Source of the DNA: Plazaster borealis
Lineage: Eukaryota > Echinodermata > Asteroidea > Forcipulatida > Labidiasteridae
DNA: 64,000 nt
Direction: 5' to 3'
NCBI GenBank assembly: GCA_021014325.1
Contig: CM037472.1
Location: forward strand, 1,426,001-1,490,000
Under the pieces are notes generated by a model, which had not been told where the DNA came from, ran no database searches, and saw only the letters and a program-made list of their open reading frames with translations. Every line of letters begins with the position of its first letter. Position 1 is the stretch's first letter. Positions 32,641-44,909 of the stretch are shown here, piece by piece. The position numbers and the translations under genes are program-made.

Positions 32641-32810
32641 ATGTTGCCCCAGTCTGGATCTATCAGATGCTTATTTATGAATATCACATTTTTTAATTTG
32701 ATTAAAATACAGCAAGAAGAAAATTGTCATTTTTTTACTTTAAAAACCTTGTAATTCGACACCCAATGACGTCATCATGACGTCATTGTTCAAGTGCCGT
32801 CCTTTCGCTT
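32575..32810 (+). repeat. Fragment of the 37.5-49 kb module family
   Basis: Contains TTGACCTTCCGGTGCGACCG, AACTTTTCAAATGTTGCCCC and AATGACGTCATCATGACGTC, in the same order as in modules near 39530-39740, 41840-42040 and 46590-46800. A dispersed piece about 5 kb away from the main array. Confidence 0.75.
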
Positions 32811-33329
32811 TGATGATGCTGCAGACCATTACGAGGAGACTTTGTGTTTGAGGACTTGATGTGTGGTCCCTGCAAAATGGCAATTAACTAAAAGACAATA
32901 TTAAAGCGCATGCCAGGTTGTTTATTTGTCATGGAATTAACTTTACCGTTAAACAAAATTTTGTTCTATTCTAATGAAAGTTGCTGATTTAGTGATAAGC
33001 GTAACGCCCCCCCCCCCAAATTCCGCTGACTGAAAACAAAAAAATAGTTGAACGACAAATAAATCAAATTCCTCAAATTTAAACTGGTTAAAAAATAACT
33101 TGTGAAACACTTCTTTAAAAATGCCCTATAATTGCAGTAGTCGAGAGCATCTAATTTGTAAGAACTTTCCCGAGCTTATTAATGAATAACACGCGACTAC
33201 TCTCTGCCACGCTCGCCATTTTCGGAGTTAAATTGCGCATAAATATTGATGGCGAACGTGTACTTGATGTTTTTTTGCGTTTCCCTGGCAACCTGAGATT
33301 ATTAAACCACCCAATGCCTTGCCTTTGAA

Positions 33330-34610
33330 GTTTTTATTAAAACAATGTCTCTTACTTACACCAGAGTAATGACCCCTAAAGCCGATAATGAACAATTTCA
33401 CTTGACGGATTGGATTCAATATGAAACAAATCGTGGATTTTGTTTATTCTTTGATGAGTCAAACTACGCATCCTTAATCTATTTTTGCATAGGGCCTTAG
33501 TATACATCTACACTGAATTATCCAATAACATTTGTACTTGTATGCAATAAAGTTCACCAACATGACCGTTTGATAAAAATAAATTTAATTGATTTTGTGA
33601 TCTTTTCATTTTGCTCAAACCTTTCACGATTCTCAATACAAATTTATTGTACACGCTATTATACCGTTTGCACACGGTACGTAAAACGATATTAAATCAA
33701 TATCATTTTGTATTGGAAGTTTTTCTTGCTGTTCGATTAGTTTTCAACTAAATTGATGTATACGTGCCCCCTCCTGTGTCCCCCCCCCCCGTTGAAATCT
33801 GGGATTTTGAGGTTGAAAATTACCAGAGTAAAATATTAAATTTCGATGTTTTGAAAACTATTTTTCCATTGCACGCAGACAACGGAGTTGTTTTTGCACT
33901 CACTTCAGATTATATTTTTAAAATAGTACATGGTATATATAACCAGAGCACTGGAAATTTGCCAAAAAGTGCGCCCCTAGAAACAAATGGTGCACCCCAC
34001 TTGTGCCTCCCTAAAATGTTACCCTAGTTTCGGCGCTGCACTCGACAGAAACAATAAACATTAATATTATATGGTTATCATTTAGGTTTATCCATAGGAA
34101 TTTGAAGTTGCGTGGCCCGTTTTTCGCCCAACAAAATGTTCTCTCTCTGAATGAATTTTGACAGATGACGCAGTTTCAAAACGAAAAACATACAAACAAC
34201 TTTCAACAATACAACAAACAACAATATGCCAACAAAGTTATACATGGCTGATGAACGTCGTGATCCCAACAAGAATTCATTTGTGGTTAAAATTAACTAC
34301 CACTTATCAGAGGCGGATTTTGTATCTTTTCGTGCAGTACCGTACCTTAAATGAAAGCTTACAATCATTTTTCTTCAAACTGTAAAAGTATAGCTGTTTA
34401 AAATTTAAATCTAACCTTTGGGGTAAAATCTGCAAAAAGGGGACTTAGCATTTCAGTGATATGATAAGTATAAATGATGTAATTATTTATTGCAATTTTT
34501 AACATTAGTATTAATTACAATTATTAACATTCAGTATAATTAGTTAAACTTATCAATAAAGTATTTAAACAAACATTTGCAATTGTTTATTATTATGATT
34601 GTTTGAAAAT
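33330..34610. other. Sequence unique to duplication copy 2
   Basis: AT-rich, absent from copy 1. ORFs 33764-34027 and 34158-34385 (plus) show no motif I recognise. A poly-C tract is near 33781. Confidence 0.5.
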
Positions 34611-34614
34611 GTAC

Positions 34615-34994
34615 TTTAAAGGCACTGAACACGTTTGGTAATTGTCAAAGACCAGTGTTCTCATTTGGTTTATCCCAACATATGCATAAAATAACAAGCC
34701 TGTGAAAATTTGGGCTCAATTGGTCATCGAAGTTGCAAGAAAATGATGAAAGAAAAACACCCTTGTTGTACAAATTTGTGTGCTTTCAGATAGGAATAAA
34801 AGGCTTCTTGCAAGAAGTCTTTTATTATTTTAGTGAGAAATTACCTCTTTCTCAAAAACTACGTTACTTCAGAGGGAGTCGTTTCTCACAATGTTTTATA
34901 CTATCAACAGCTCTCCGTTTCTCGTTACCAAGTCAGTTTTTATGCTAATATATATTTTGAGTAATTACCAAACGTGTTCAGTGCCTTTAAAGTA
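34615..34994 (+). mobile_element. MITE family A copy (full length)
   Basis: About 380 bp with termini TTTAAAGGCACTGAACACGT and ACGTGTTCAGTGCCTTTAAA, perfect inverted repeats of at least 20 bp extending into GTTTGGTAATT. This is the best reference copy in the window. No transposase. Confidence 0.88.
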
Positions 34995-36388
34995 CCCGTC
35001 TGAGCATTGTATTTTTAGCAAAAAAATTGTATCATTGATTTTACGAGCAATGACCGCATGCATTACTGAGGGAAACAAATAAAATAAGGCCACATAAAAA
35101 TAAAAAAAAGTTGATCGTCCCCGCCCGACCCTACGAAACCCCCGACCGCTTTTTTCCCCCCAGCCATTTCTCAAAAAAACAAACATAAAGTAGACAAATA
35201 CTAATAGTCTGTTTGAACAAAGAAAGAACAGAAAAAACCCCCAAAACAAAGTTGGCTAATATCAAGTTGGCCAGGATTAACAAAAGTGTATTAATTTTTG
35301 TTTTTAGATAGCTCTTTATCCGTTTATTGCCCAAACCCATCAACTCCCAGATTTTTCAGCTGATATTTTTTTCAAAATCTATATAGGTTGGAAAAGATGT
35401 TTGAAGAAAGGTTATTCATGTTGGCAAAAACAAAAACAATTCTTCAAATATTTACTTAGGCTACAGTGCGTTTTAGTTTTGTGAAAATGTTTAGAGAAAA
35501 TGTCATCTTGGAGTTAAATGGGTTTACCAAAACAATGAAAAACATCAAAATCACACAAACCCTCTGTTTTATAGTGATTGTGATGGTTTCTTTATTCTTC
35601 ATTAATATTTTGCCATGTCAATAAAAGTATTTAAATAAAACAAAAAACAAGAACCCTCCATCCCAGCCCCACCCCTACCCCCCCCCAAAAAAGGACGTTC
35701 AACATTTTTTATGTATGGCCTAATGGGCACTCATACAAATTTTTATCTCCAAGAATTTAGACGTCACCATTACGTCACAGATTGCTGGTAAAGTACAATT
35801 CAACCGTGCTATCAACAGCTTCAATATCCAATCGATAGTGGATATTTTATATTTATAAATAGATATAGATCCTCGGTCTTTCTTTGCTCTTTACTACGGG
35901 GGGATGGTGGACGCGGCAACAAAAAGTGCGCCATCAACGTTGATACTCGTCTCATTCATGAGCATGCAAGCAACCGATACACTAGCCCGAACATCTGACG
36001 TCACACTTCGAGGCTAAAGACAGGGGACCAGTCTACCAATACACACACTTCTTCTAACATTGCACTTCATCGACGAGTTCGGAGCTGCCAGTACTATTGG
36101 GCGATACCATTCTATTCGAACGTTTAAATTTATAACTACAAATATCAATTGGTGAGAACGAACAGATTTTTCAAATTTTTACAAATAGCAAAGAGAACTA
36201 CTTGTTGTTTCCATAAGTTGAAAAAACTCAGGGGTAGGACGATAAGAGGTTTTTTTGGCACTGCTGGAGGGGTGAATACTTTTTTCTACCTCCATGGTAA
36301 TTGTACTACTCGCTGCTCGCCATAAAAGCAGTCACCGGCGTATCACTGTTTTTATTTCTGTTGGCTTCTTGACTTTTTTGCTGGGACG

Positions 36389-36420
36389 ATGAGTCTTTGG
36401 ACTTATTTACTAAATAATGC
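36389..36420 (+). CDS. Candidate first coding exon MSLWTYLLNN (copy 2)
   Basis: Identical to the copy at 27542-27573: ATG, MSLWTYLLNNA and donor GC|GTAAGT. Exact conservation of ATG and donor in both copies may reflect recent duplication rather than selection. Product unknown. Confidence 0.3.
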
Positions 36421-36689
36421 GTAAGTTACCTTACATTCAATTCATGTTAATTGAACTAAGTATCACGATTTTTTTCTGACGATACGGTAAAGAGCAACCC
36501 CTATTTTTAAATGAACGGCTCCAAATGGAACGGCCGTCGGGATCACGCTAAATCGTGTCCACCCCCCCCCCTTCTGCTTTTTGCGATATGTGTGAACGGC
36601 CATGGCGGTCATGCAACCCGATCAAATTGTTTGCCCTTCTCCTGCTCCGTAATTGAATTTTTTCAAATATTTATTTCAGCTATAGGAGT

Positions 36690-36990
36690 TATTACAGATA
36701 GCTGGTACCCTGTGTGCATTGGTCTACGGACAGTACACTGGTGTCGATACTGGTGTCGCTGGTGAACAGGTTAATTGCAACAAAAAGGAGGGAATTATAT
36801 TGATAATAATTGAGATCGTCACACATTGGCACTGGAAAGGTATCCGCCATACTGGGTCAACAAAACTACATTGAGTACAGTACTAAGTCAGCGATAGTGA
36901 ATGCCTTTGCTTTATCGTTATATTTAACTATAGTTAACCAAGAATTCCGTTGTCAGTTCCTCTAGTCTCTGATAGCGCGAATTAATTACT
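36690..36990 (+). pseudogene. Orphan lectin 5' flank without a lectin (copy 2)
   Basis: Contains GCTGGTACCCTGTGTGCATT, GTACTAAGTCAGCGATAGTG and GTTGTCAGTTCCTCTAGTCT followed by GATAGCGCGAATTAAT, so the lectin leader is cut at the same base as in copy 1. The loss therefore predates the segmental duplication. Confidence 0.75.
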
Positions 36991-37157
36991 CAATTAACCA
37001 AGCACTCCAATTTATACTGAGTGCTTAAAATAACAATGCAATGAAATTGATATTTTTTGTCATCAGCAAGCAATAAAGAAAAGGGTAATAACGCTGGGGT
37101 TTCTTTTTTAGTAAGGTGCCCCAGAAATGCCTTTTTATTTTATGGGGGGCGTGGCAT

Positions 37158-37490
37158 TTAAAGGCCCTGTACACTATTGGTAAGATCGAAAAACACAATA
37201 TTCACAGATTCACACATAACTTACATGATTTAAAGTAAGTAATGGTAGAAAGGGTTCCTTAAAATAATTCTGCCTAAAATGCTGTCGTTTCTGAGAAATG
37301 AGTAAAACAATAGTTTTTATCACGATAATTTGAAAAATCAGAAAACACATAAGGTCTCTTTTCACTATTTTCTCGTGACCTCGATGACCAATTAAGCTCA
37401 AACTTTCACAGGTTTGTTTGTTCATGCATATGTTGAATCACACAAAATGTGGACACTGATTTTGAACTGTTACTAAAAGTGTATAATACG
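37158..37490 (-). mobile_element. MITE family C copy (3' truncated)
   Basis: Starts TTTAAAGGCCCTGTACACTA; the other end stops at AAAGTGTATAATACGC, where the repeat-module array begins. The array boundary therefore cuts the MITE terminus. Confidence 0.75.
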
Positions 37491-37779
37491 CAAAAAAGAA
37501 AAGAAGACTAGACTTAAGCTTTTGTTAAAACAAAAACAAGGTGTTCGGTATGATTTTTTTAAATATTAAACATTGATTTAAAAAATGTTATAACATCATC
37601 GATGACGTCACCATCCCGAAAACTTATATGTGAAGTTTGTGAAGTTTCAAGTTTATATGTGCTTGGGAAGTGTGCTTTTGTTAGCGGAAAAGCGACGTGG
37701 AGAAGAAGAAGAAGAAGTATTAAGAAAAAAAGAAAACAAAATTAAATGTTAAAGTTCATCTTTCGGTTTGAACCGGAAG

Positions 37780-38810
37780 TCCAGTTCAAATGGGGCCACA
37801 CTCTGTGTAGCGCTTGTGAAGTTGTAAAAAACTCAATACCCAAGGATTTTATAACTGAACAAAGTTTGAAAATCGGTTGTGTAGTTCTTGAGATATGGTG
37901 TCACTTCCGGTTGACCCGGAAGTAAAGGTCAACATGGGGTCACGGTTACCCAAGGCTAATCTCCAATGACCAAGGAGTCTATAACTGATTTTTTTTTAAA
38001 ATTGGTTGAGTAGTTCTTGAGATATGGTGTCACTTCCGTTTGACCCGGAAGTAAAGGTCAACATGGGGTCACGGTACCCAAGGCTTATCTCCAATGCCCA
38101 AAGAGTCTATAACTGAAAAAAGTTTGAAAATCGGTTGTGTAGTTCTTGAGATATGGTGTCACTTTCGGTTGACCCGGAAGTAAGGGTCAACATGGGGTCA
38201 CGGTTACCCAAGGCTAATCTCCAATGCCCAAGGAGTCTATACCTAAAAACATTTGAAAATCGGTTGAGTAGTTCTTGAGATATGGTGTCACTTCCGTTTG
38301 ACCCGGACGTAAAGGTCAACATGGGGTCACGGTACCCAAGGCTAATCTCCAATGACCAAGGAGTCTATAACTGAACAAAGTTTGAAAATCGGTTGTGTAG
38401 TTCTTGAGATATGGTGTCACTTCCGGTTGACCTGGAAGTAAAGGTCAACATGGGGTCACGGATACCCAAAGCTAATATCCAATGCCCAAGCAGTCTATAA
38501 CTGAAACAGTTTGAAAATCGGTTGTGTAGTTCTTGAGATATGGTCCCTCTTCCGGATTACCCGGAAGTAAAGGTCAACATGGGGTCACGGTTTCTCAAGG
38601 CTAATCTCCAATGCCCAAGGAGTCTATCACTGAAAACAGTTTGAAAATCGGTTGTGTAGTTCTTGAGATATGGTCTCACTTCCGGTTGACCCGGAAGTAA
38701 AGGTCAACATGAGGTCACGGTTACCCAAGGCTAATTTCCAATGCCCAAGGATTTTATAACTGAAAAAAGTTTGAAAATCGGTTGTGTAGTTCTTGAATTA
38801 TGAATGTTTA
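37780..38810 (+). repeat. ~120-bp subrepeat array 1
   Basis: About eight units, each with ACTTCCGG-TTGAC-CCGGAAGT (inverted pair), AAAGGTCAACATGGGGTCAC, CAAGGCTAATCTCCAATGCC and GTAGTTCTTGAGATATGGTG. Units differ by point changes. Short ORFs across it (minus strand) are repeat-derived. Confidence 0.9.
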
Positions 38811-40349
38811 AAAATCTGGCATTTGATTGTTAGCGAGGTTTGCACGGACGGCTGTTTTAGAGACTAACAAAGCGTAATGTCAAAATCAGGTTGCGCGAAC
38901 CTTGAAAAGAGACTAGACTACAAGCATGTTTGAATGACTTTGAACCTTGCGGTTTGATTCAATGGAGCAAGCAGCCGCTCACCGTCTAACTGGTTTAGAT
39001 CGCGTATTGTGTGTGTTTTTAATGCAGTTTATTCCCGCAGTTTGATAGCGGGCCAATGTATACCCGATTTCAACCATAAGTGAGGGTCTAAAAGGTAACA
39101 TCTTTGTGGAAAAGTTTGAGAAGGCTTAAAAATCTACAACATGATGTGAAAATTGTGAGTAATGTGTATGTAAAAAGTACGAGTATTCCTTCAAGTTTGA
39201 ATTGTGAAGTTTTCAACTTCCGGTTTGAACAGGAAGACAAGGTCAAACGGTATAAGACTCTGTGTAGTATTTGCTACATTTGTCAAGACCTCTCCGATGA
39301 TGTATAGATTGTTATAATAGCTTATGTACTTCTTGAGTTATGAATTTTTAAATGATTAAACTTCGATTTACTGTATCTCAACACTTGATGACGTCATCAT
39401 GACGTCACAATTACTTGATTGAGGTTTTATCAAGGTCCTTACATGGTGTAAGTTTGAAGTTGATCTGATAATCAGAAGTTAATGTTTTTGCCGGGAAAGT
39501 GTTTTTTTGAAGAATTACACAAGGCAAACTTTGACCTTTCGTTACGACCGGAAGTAAAGGTCATGTGAATTTGTCCTTAACTTTTCAAATGTTGCCCGTG
39601 TCTTGATCTATCATATGCCCAAGTATAAATATTGTAGCTGTTATATTCGGTGACATACAGGAATTCGCATATGGTCACTTTTTACCTTAAATGGCTTGTA
39701 ATTTGACACCTGATGACGTCATCATGACGTAACTAAAGCGGTTTCATCTCCTAATGTATATCTAAGTATACGTGAAGTTTCAAGTTCATATGAGCTTGGA
39801 AAAGGTACTTTTGTTAGCGGACAAGGGACGCTGAGAAGAAGAAGAAGAAGAAGTACTAGACTTAACTTTTTGTTGATAACAAAAATAAGGTGTTCGGTCG
39901 GATTCGGAAGTTTGGAAGGGGTTTAAACTTCCATTGAAATAGTTTTGCTTGAAATGGCATGCTACATTTTTGCTTGACCAAGTATCCTACTCATTATATA
40001 GATTTTGAACTTGCACCTTCAAGGTGATGTCATGTTACTCTTGACGACGTCATCGTGGTGTGAACCACTTTTTGGATGTAACATATCCCAACTTGGATAC
40101 ATGCAAAGTTTCAGCTTGATTACTAAAGTTGTTCTGTGCTTATACTTGTTGTACGAACTAGCAGTTGCTTAAATGTAATTGAAAAATATTTCGTAAACAT
40201 GACGATAAGTTTTCATCAAAAGTTAGTGAATGAGTCTCTGTTCACGTAACGTCGACACATCTCAACTGTAAGTACCACTAGTCATACAAAGTACCAGAAC
40301 CTCCAACATGTCCGAGTCCATGTGCCATGACCATGCTTCGACAAAACCA

Positions 40350-41150
40350 ACTGTAGCTCTTGAGATATGGTGTCACTTCCGGTTGATCCGGAAGTAAAGG
40401 TCACAAGGGGTCACGGTTACCCAAGGCCAATCTCCAATGCCCAAGGAGTCTATACCTGAAAACAGTTTGAAAATCTGTTGAGTAGTTCTTGAGATATGGT
40501 GTCACTTTCGTTTGACCCGGAAGTAAAGGTCAACATGGGGTCACGGTACCCAAGGCTAATCTCCAATGCCCAAGGAGTCTATAACTGTAAAAAGTTTGAA
40601 AATCGGTTGTGTAGTTCTTGAGATATGGTCTCACTTCCGGTTGACCTGAAAGTAAAGGTCAACATGGGGTCACGGTTACCCAAGGCTAATCTCCAATGCC
40701 CAAGGAGTCTATAACTGAAACAAGTTTGAAAATCGGTTTAGTAGTTCTTGAGATATGGTGTTACTTCCGGTTGACCCGGAAGTAAAGGTCAACATGGGGT
40801 CACGGTTACCCAAAGCCAATCTCCAATGCCCAAGGAGTCTATAACTGAAAACAGTTTGAAAATCGGTTGTGTAGTTCTTGAGATATGGTCCCACTTCCGG
40901 TTGACCCGGAAGTAAGGGTCAACATGGGGTCACAGTTACCCAAGGCTAATCTCCAATGCCCAAGGAGTCTATAACTGAAAAAAAGTTTGAAATCGGTTGT
41001 GTAGTTCTTGAGATATGGTCTTACTTCCGGTTGACCCGGAAGTAAAGGTCAACATGGGGTCACGGTTACCCAAGGCTGATCTCCAATGCCCAAGGATTTT
41101 ATAACTGAACAAAGTTTGAAAATCGGTTGTGTAGTTCTTGAATTATGCAT
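40350..41150 (+). repeat. ~120-bp subrepeat array 2
   Basis: About six to seven units of the same type as 37780-38810, in the second module. The flanks on both sides also match the first module, so the whole module was duplicated. Confidence 0.9.
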
Positions 41151-42186
41151 TTTTAAAAAATCTGACATTTGATTGTTAGCGAGGTTTGCACGGATGGCTG
41201 TTTTAGAGACTAACAAAGCGTAATGTCAAAATCAGGTGCCTGAACCTTGAAAAGAGACTAGACTACAGGCTCAATGGAGCAAGCAGCCGCTCACCGTCTA
41301 ACTGGTTTATATCGCGTATTGTGTGTGTTTTCAATGCAGTTTATTCCCGCGGTTTGACAGCGGGTCAATGTATACCCGATTTCAACCATAAGTGAAGGTC
41401 AAAAAGGTAACATTTCTGTGGAAAAGTTTGAGAAGGCTTAAAAATCTACAACATGACGTAAAAATTGTGAGTAATGTGTATGTAAAAAGTACGAGTATTT
41501 CTTAAAGTATGAATTGGGAAGTTTTCAACTTCCGGTTTGAACAGGAAGACAAGGTCAAACGGTATAAGACTCTGTGTAGTATTTGCTACATTTGTCAAGA
41601 CCTCTCCGATAATGTATAGATTGTTATAATCGCTTATGTACTTCTTGAGTTATGAATTTTTAAATGATTAAACTTCGATTTACTGTATTTTAACACTTGA
41701 TGACGTCATCATGACGTCACAACTACTTGATTGAGGTTTTATCAAGTTCCTTACATGGTGTAAATTTGAAGTTGATCTGATAAACGGAAGTTAATGTTTT
41801 TGCCGGGAAAGTGTTTTTTGAAGAATTACACCAAGGCAAACTTTGACCTTTCGTTACGACCAGAAGTAAAGGTCATGTGAATTTGGCGTTTACTTTTCAA
41901 ATGTTGCCCGTGTCTTGATCTATCATATGTCCAAATATAAATACTGTAGCTGTAATATTCGGGGACATACAGGCTTTCGCATATGGTCACTTTTTTACCT
42001 TAAATGGCTTGTAATTTGATACCTGATGACGTCATCATGACGTAACTAAAGCGGTTTCATCTCCTAATAAATATCTAACTATATGTGAAGTTTCAAGTTC
42101 ATGTGATGTTGGGAAAGGTGTCTTAGTTACCGGACAAGGGACGGAGAGAATCAGAAGAAAAAAAAAAAAACCCGAACAATAATAAG

Positions 42187-42272
42187 AGGTGTTCGGAGCA
42201 AAGCTCTCCGAACACCTAATTAAGAAAAAAAAACAAAAACTAGAGCTTTAGTGTTTGTTGGAACAAACACTA
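42187..42272 (+). repeat. Twin hairpins at a module junction
   Basis: AGGTGTTCGGAG / CTCCGAACACCT (42187-42217) forms a 12-bp stem, and TAGTGTTTGTT / AACAAACACTA (42249-42272) another. They mark the junction between the two module types. Confidence 0.8.
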
Positions 42273-44867
42273 GGTGTTCGGATTTCATTGGGTCAGTGTT
42301 GTGTCAATGTGTTAACTGTTTTATTGAGTCGATGAAAAGATTGTTGATAGCTTTTGAAATTTCAAAGTGTAAATCAATTACGTGTATACATTTAGTTTAC
42401 ACGGGAAATTAAGGCTAACGTTCCTACTTAAGAGCTCTAGAACGTGTATTAATTGAACATCTGTGACAATTTTTATGTAAATATTCATAAACTGCACTGA
42501 TAAATAGTACACAAGACTTTTACTGACAATTCAAAAAGAGCTTCTTAATATATATTTCTGTTACTTCCGGTTGGACAGGAAGCCAGGTCAAATCATGTCA
42601 CTATCAATTATACAGAACTTTCATACATAAAACATTCACAAAAAATGCAAAGCTTAAAATCATAATAGATGTATTTCTCAATATATGGTTTTTCGAAATA
42701 ATAAACTTTAGATAGATCAAGTTAAACTGCACCTTTAAGGTGATTTCATAATTGTATGACAATGGATGACGTCATTTGAACAGGATCTCAAATTTTGGAT
42801 GTTACAAATCAGGGCTTGAATACATGCAAGGTTTTAGCTTTGATCACGCATTTTTGGCCGTAAATATAAATCTGCCGTAAATATACAACTATTAAGTATC
42901 ATGTATTCCATTCAATAAAGTTTATTTATTTTTCGATGGTTATAGATTCTTTGTTGATTAAAAAAACACACTAAATGCCATTCATTTTGATGTTATTAGG
43001 TTACAATTCAGAAAGGTTTTTAACAGGGTTTCAAATCCAGTGAGGTGGATACTCGGTTTAGGAAACATTGATTGTTCAATACAAAAACACTGATGATGAT
43101 GTCGCTAAAATAAGTCAAGCAAGGTGCGATTTGGTAGTTGTATTTTATAAAAAGCTTGCTTGATTTTTAGATATTGATTTTCCTACAGAACAGTTTGTTA
43201 ATTTTTAGACTATTGAAAAAGTCACTTGTTTTAAGTCATAATGCAAAACGAAGGCAAATCATGAAGACGGCAAATCTAAGCCTCTCGTGAATTTTGACTT
43301 AACATAATGACTAATTTCGACTAATACCATAAGTTCTATTTCTACCTGTATAGTGCATCATACAGGAAATAAGGAATGCAACAGAAGTGGAAATATGTCA
43401 CGATGGATCCAATACCATTCTGGTGGATGTGCTGTGTTCTGTAGAAGAAAAAAACAATATTAAAAATGAACAAAGTTATGAATCAAGGAAAGTTAAGTCA
43501 AGCTGAAACTGTTAAAATAAACAAAAATCAAGATTTAAAACGTTTCATAATTATACAATAATATTACTAATTTATTGAATTTATGTTGCGCTCTCTCCAG
43601 GACCAGCCTAAACTATACAACAAAATCAAACTAAGGAAATTGCACAAGAAACAGTTAGTGGAAGCTTGGTGCCTATATTGTTTTTGAAGTGAATAACTTA
43701 TAAACAAAACCTACTTAACACAAACTTCAAAAAGTTGTTTTAAAAATAATTATTCATGTCATAATACAAAGTTGCCGAAAAACATTCATCAGTCGGACCA
43801 TTTTCTGACTTAGGTGACACGCAGCCAACAATCATACCAATCCCCCATTGCCCAATTCTACCTCTTCGACGGTCATACTAAACGTTCCCTAGTTTAAAAA
43901 ACATCACCAACGCCACCACTTGATGATTAAGGATAAACTATATAACATAATTGTGCATTAATACTCATTTTGAAAAGCAATGATTTTCACACAAAGCTTA
44001 CCGTGTTATCACCGTGTAGCATCTATAACCTCTGCCGTAGACGCCGTCCGAAACACCCTTTATGAGCTGATGATGTCAGGTCTGGTCTCGGTGTTGATCA
44101 AAACATAACCAATGTTCGTCTTTTTCTGCTTGCATTTTCTCACATAATTAAAAGCCATAGGAATCACTGAAGCAGGTGGTCATCTGAGTGAAACTTCGTC
44201 TTCAATTCCATATTGATCATAAAGCCATGAGAAGGGCGAATAGAGGAACAATTAGACGCTAAATATGAGGAGAATTCAGATCTATAATGTTAGTACGCCA
44301 TTGAAGATTGCACTACGTTGTAAGTACGATGACCTTTGGCATGTCAAAACATGAATGGAAAATCACGCCAGGCGCACATGGCACCGATTGTAAACAACTA
44401 CGGTTGCACCACGTTGGTCTGTAACAAGCGCCTTGACTGGCTAGCTACCCACCGTTGCCAGTCGCGCCGGAGTAAGCCATGCTGCGTTAGGCAATGGATT
44501 TAAGATTTGAACATTTTTAAAGGCCAATTCTTTTAGAAATCTATAAAAACCTTAATTTGTTCCAATGTATAAAACGATAAGTATTCAATACCCTTTGTTT
44601 TCAGGAAATAACAACGAATTTATCGTTCTAAGTTTGCGAGTTCTGGTTGTTAAACCAAAAACTCAAAATTTGATGAAATTAATTACATTTAATTACCCAA
44701 TAAATCATTGGGTGACGTCATTGTATTGTCGAAATTTCTGTTTCATCTTTTCATCGGGTGTAATATTGTTGCCAAGTTTCATGACCGTGCGAGTTTGGGA
44801 AAGATATCAAAGTCTGCGGACAACGATGCGTGTATTTTTGAGGTGGGCGAACAAACTCAAAAATCCA

Positions 44868-44909
44868 CTAGAGATTTAGTGTTTGTTGGAACAAACACTA
44901 GGTGTTCGG
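44868..44909 (+). repeat. Module head hairpin
   Basis: CTAGAGATTTAGTGTTTGTT followed by its inverse AACAAACACTA and GGTGTTCGG. It shares sequence with heads at 42240 and 46925, defining module length (2,628 and 2,057 bp between heads). Confidence 0.85.

Larger units (their letters stand above)
32850..37490 (+). repeat. Segmental duplication, copy 2
   Basis: The direct duplicate of 25340-29117. It has an extra ~1.2 kb at 33330-34610, a longer family A MITE, and lacks the ~490-bp insertion that splits the orphan lectin flank of copy 1. Confidence 0.85.

Noticed and set aside
38107..40894. ORFs with repeated MLTFTSGS peptides
   Set aside because: They follow the 120-bp subrepeats and lack any start or domain evidence.
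42900..43110. Hammerhead-ribozyme-like CTGATGATG motifs in the modules
   Set aside because: The matching GAAA core and flanking stems were not found at proper spacing by eye; a structural search would be needed to revive the idea.
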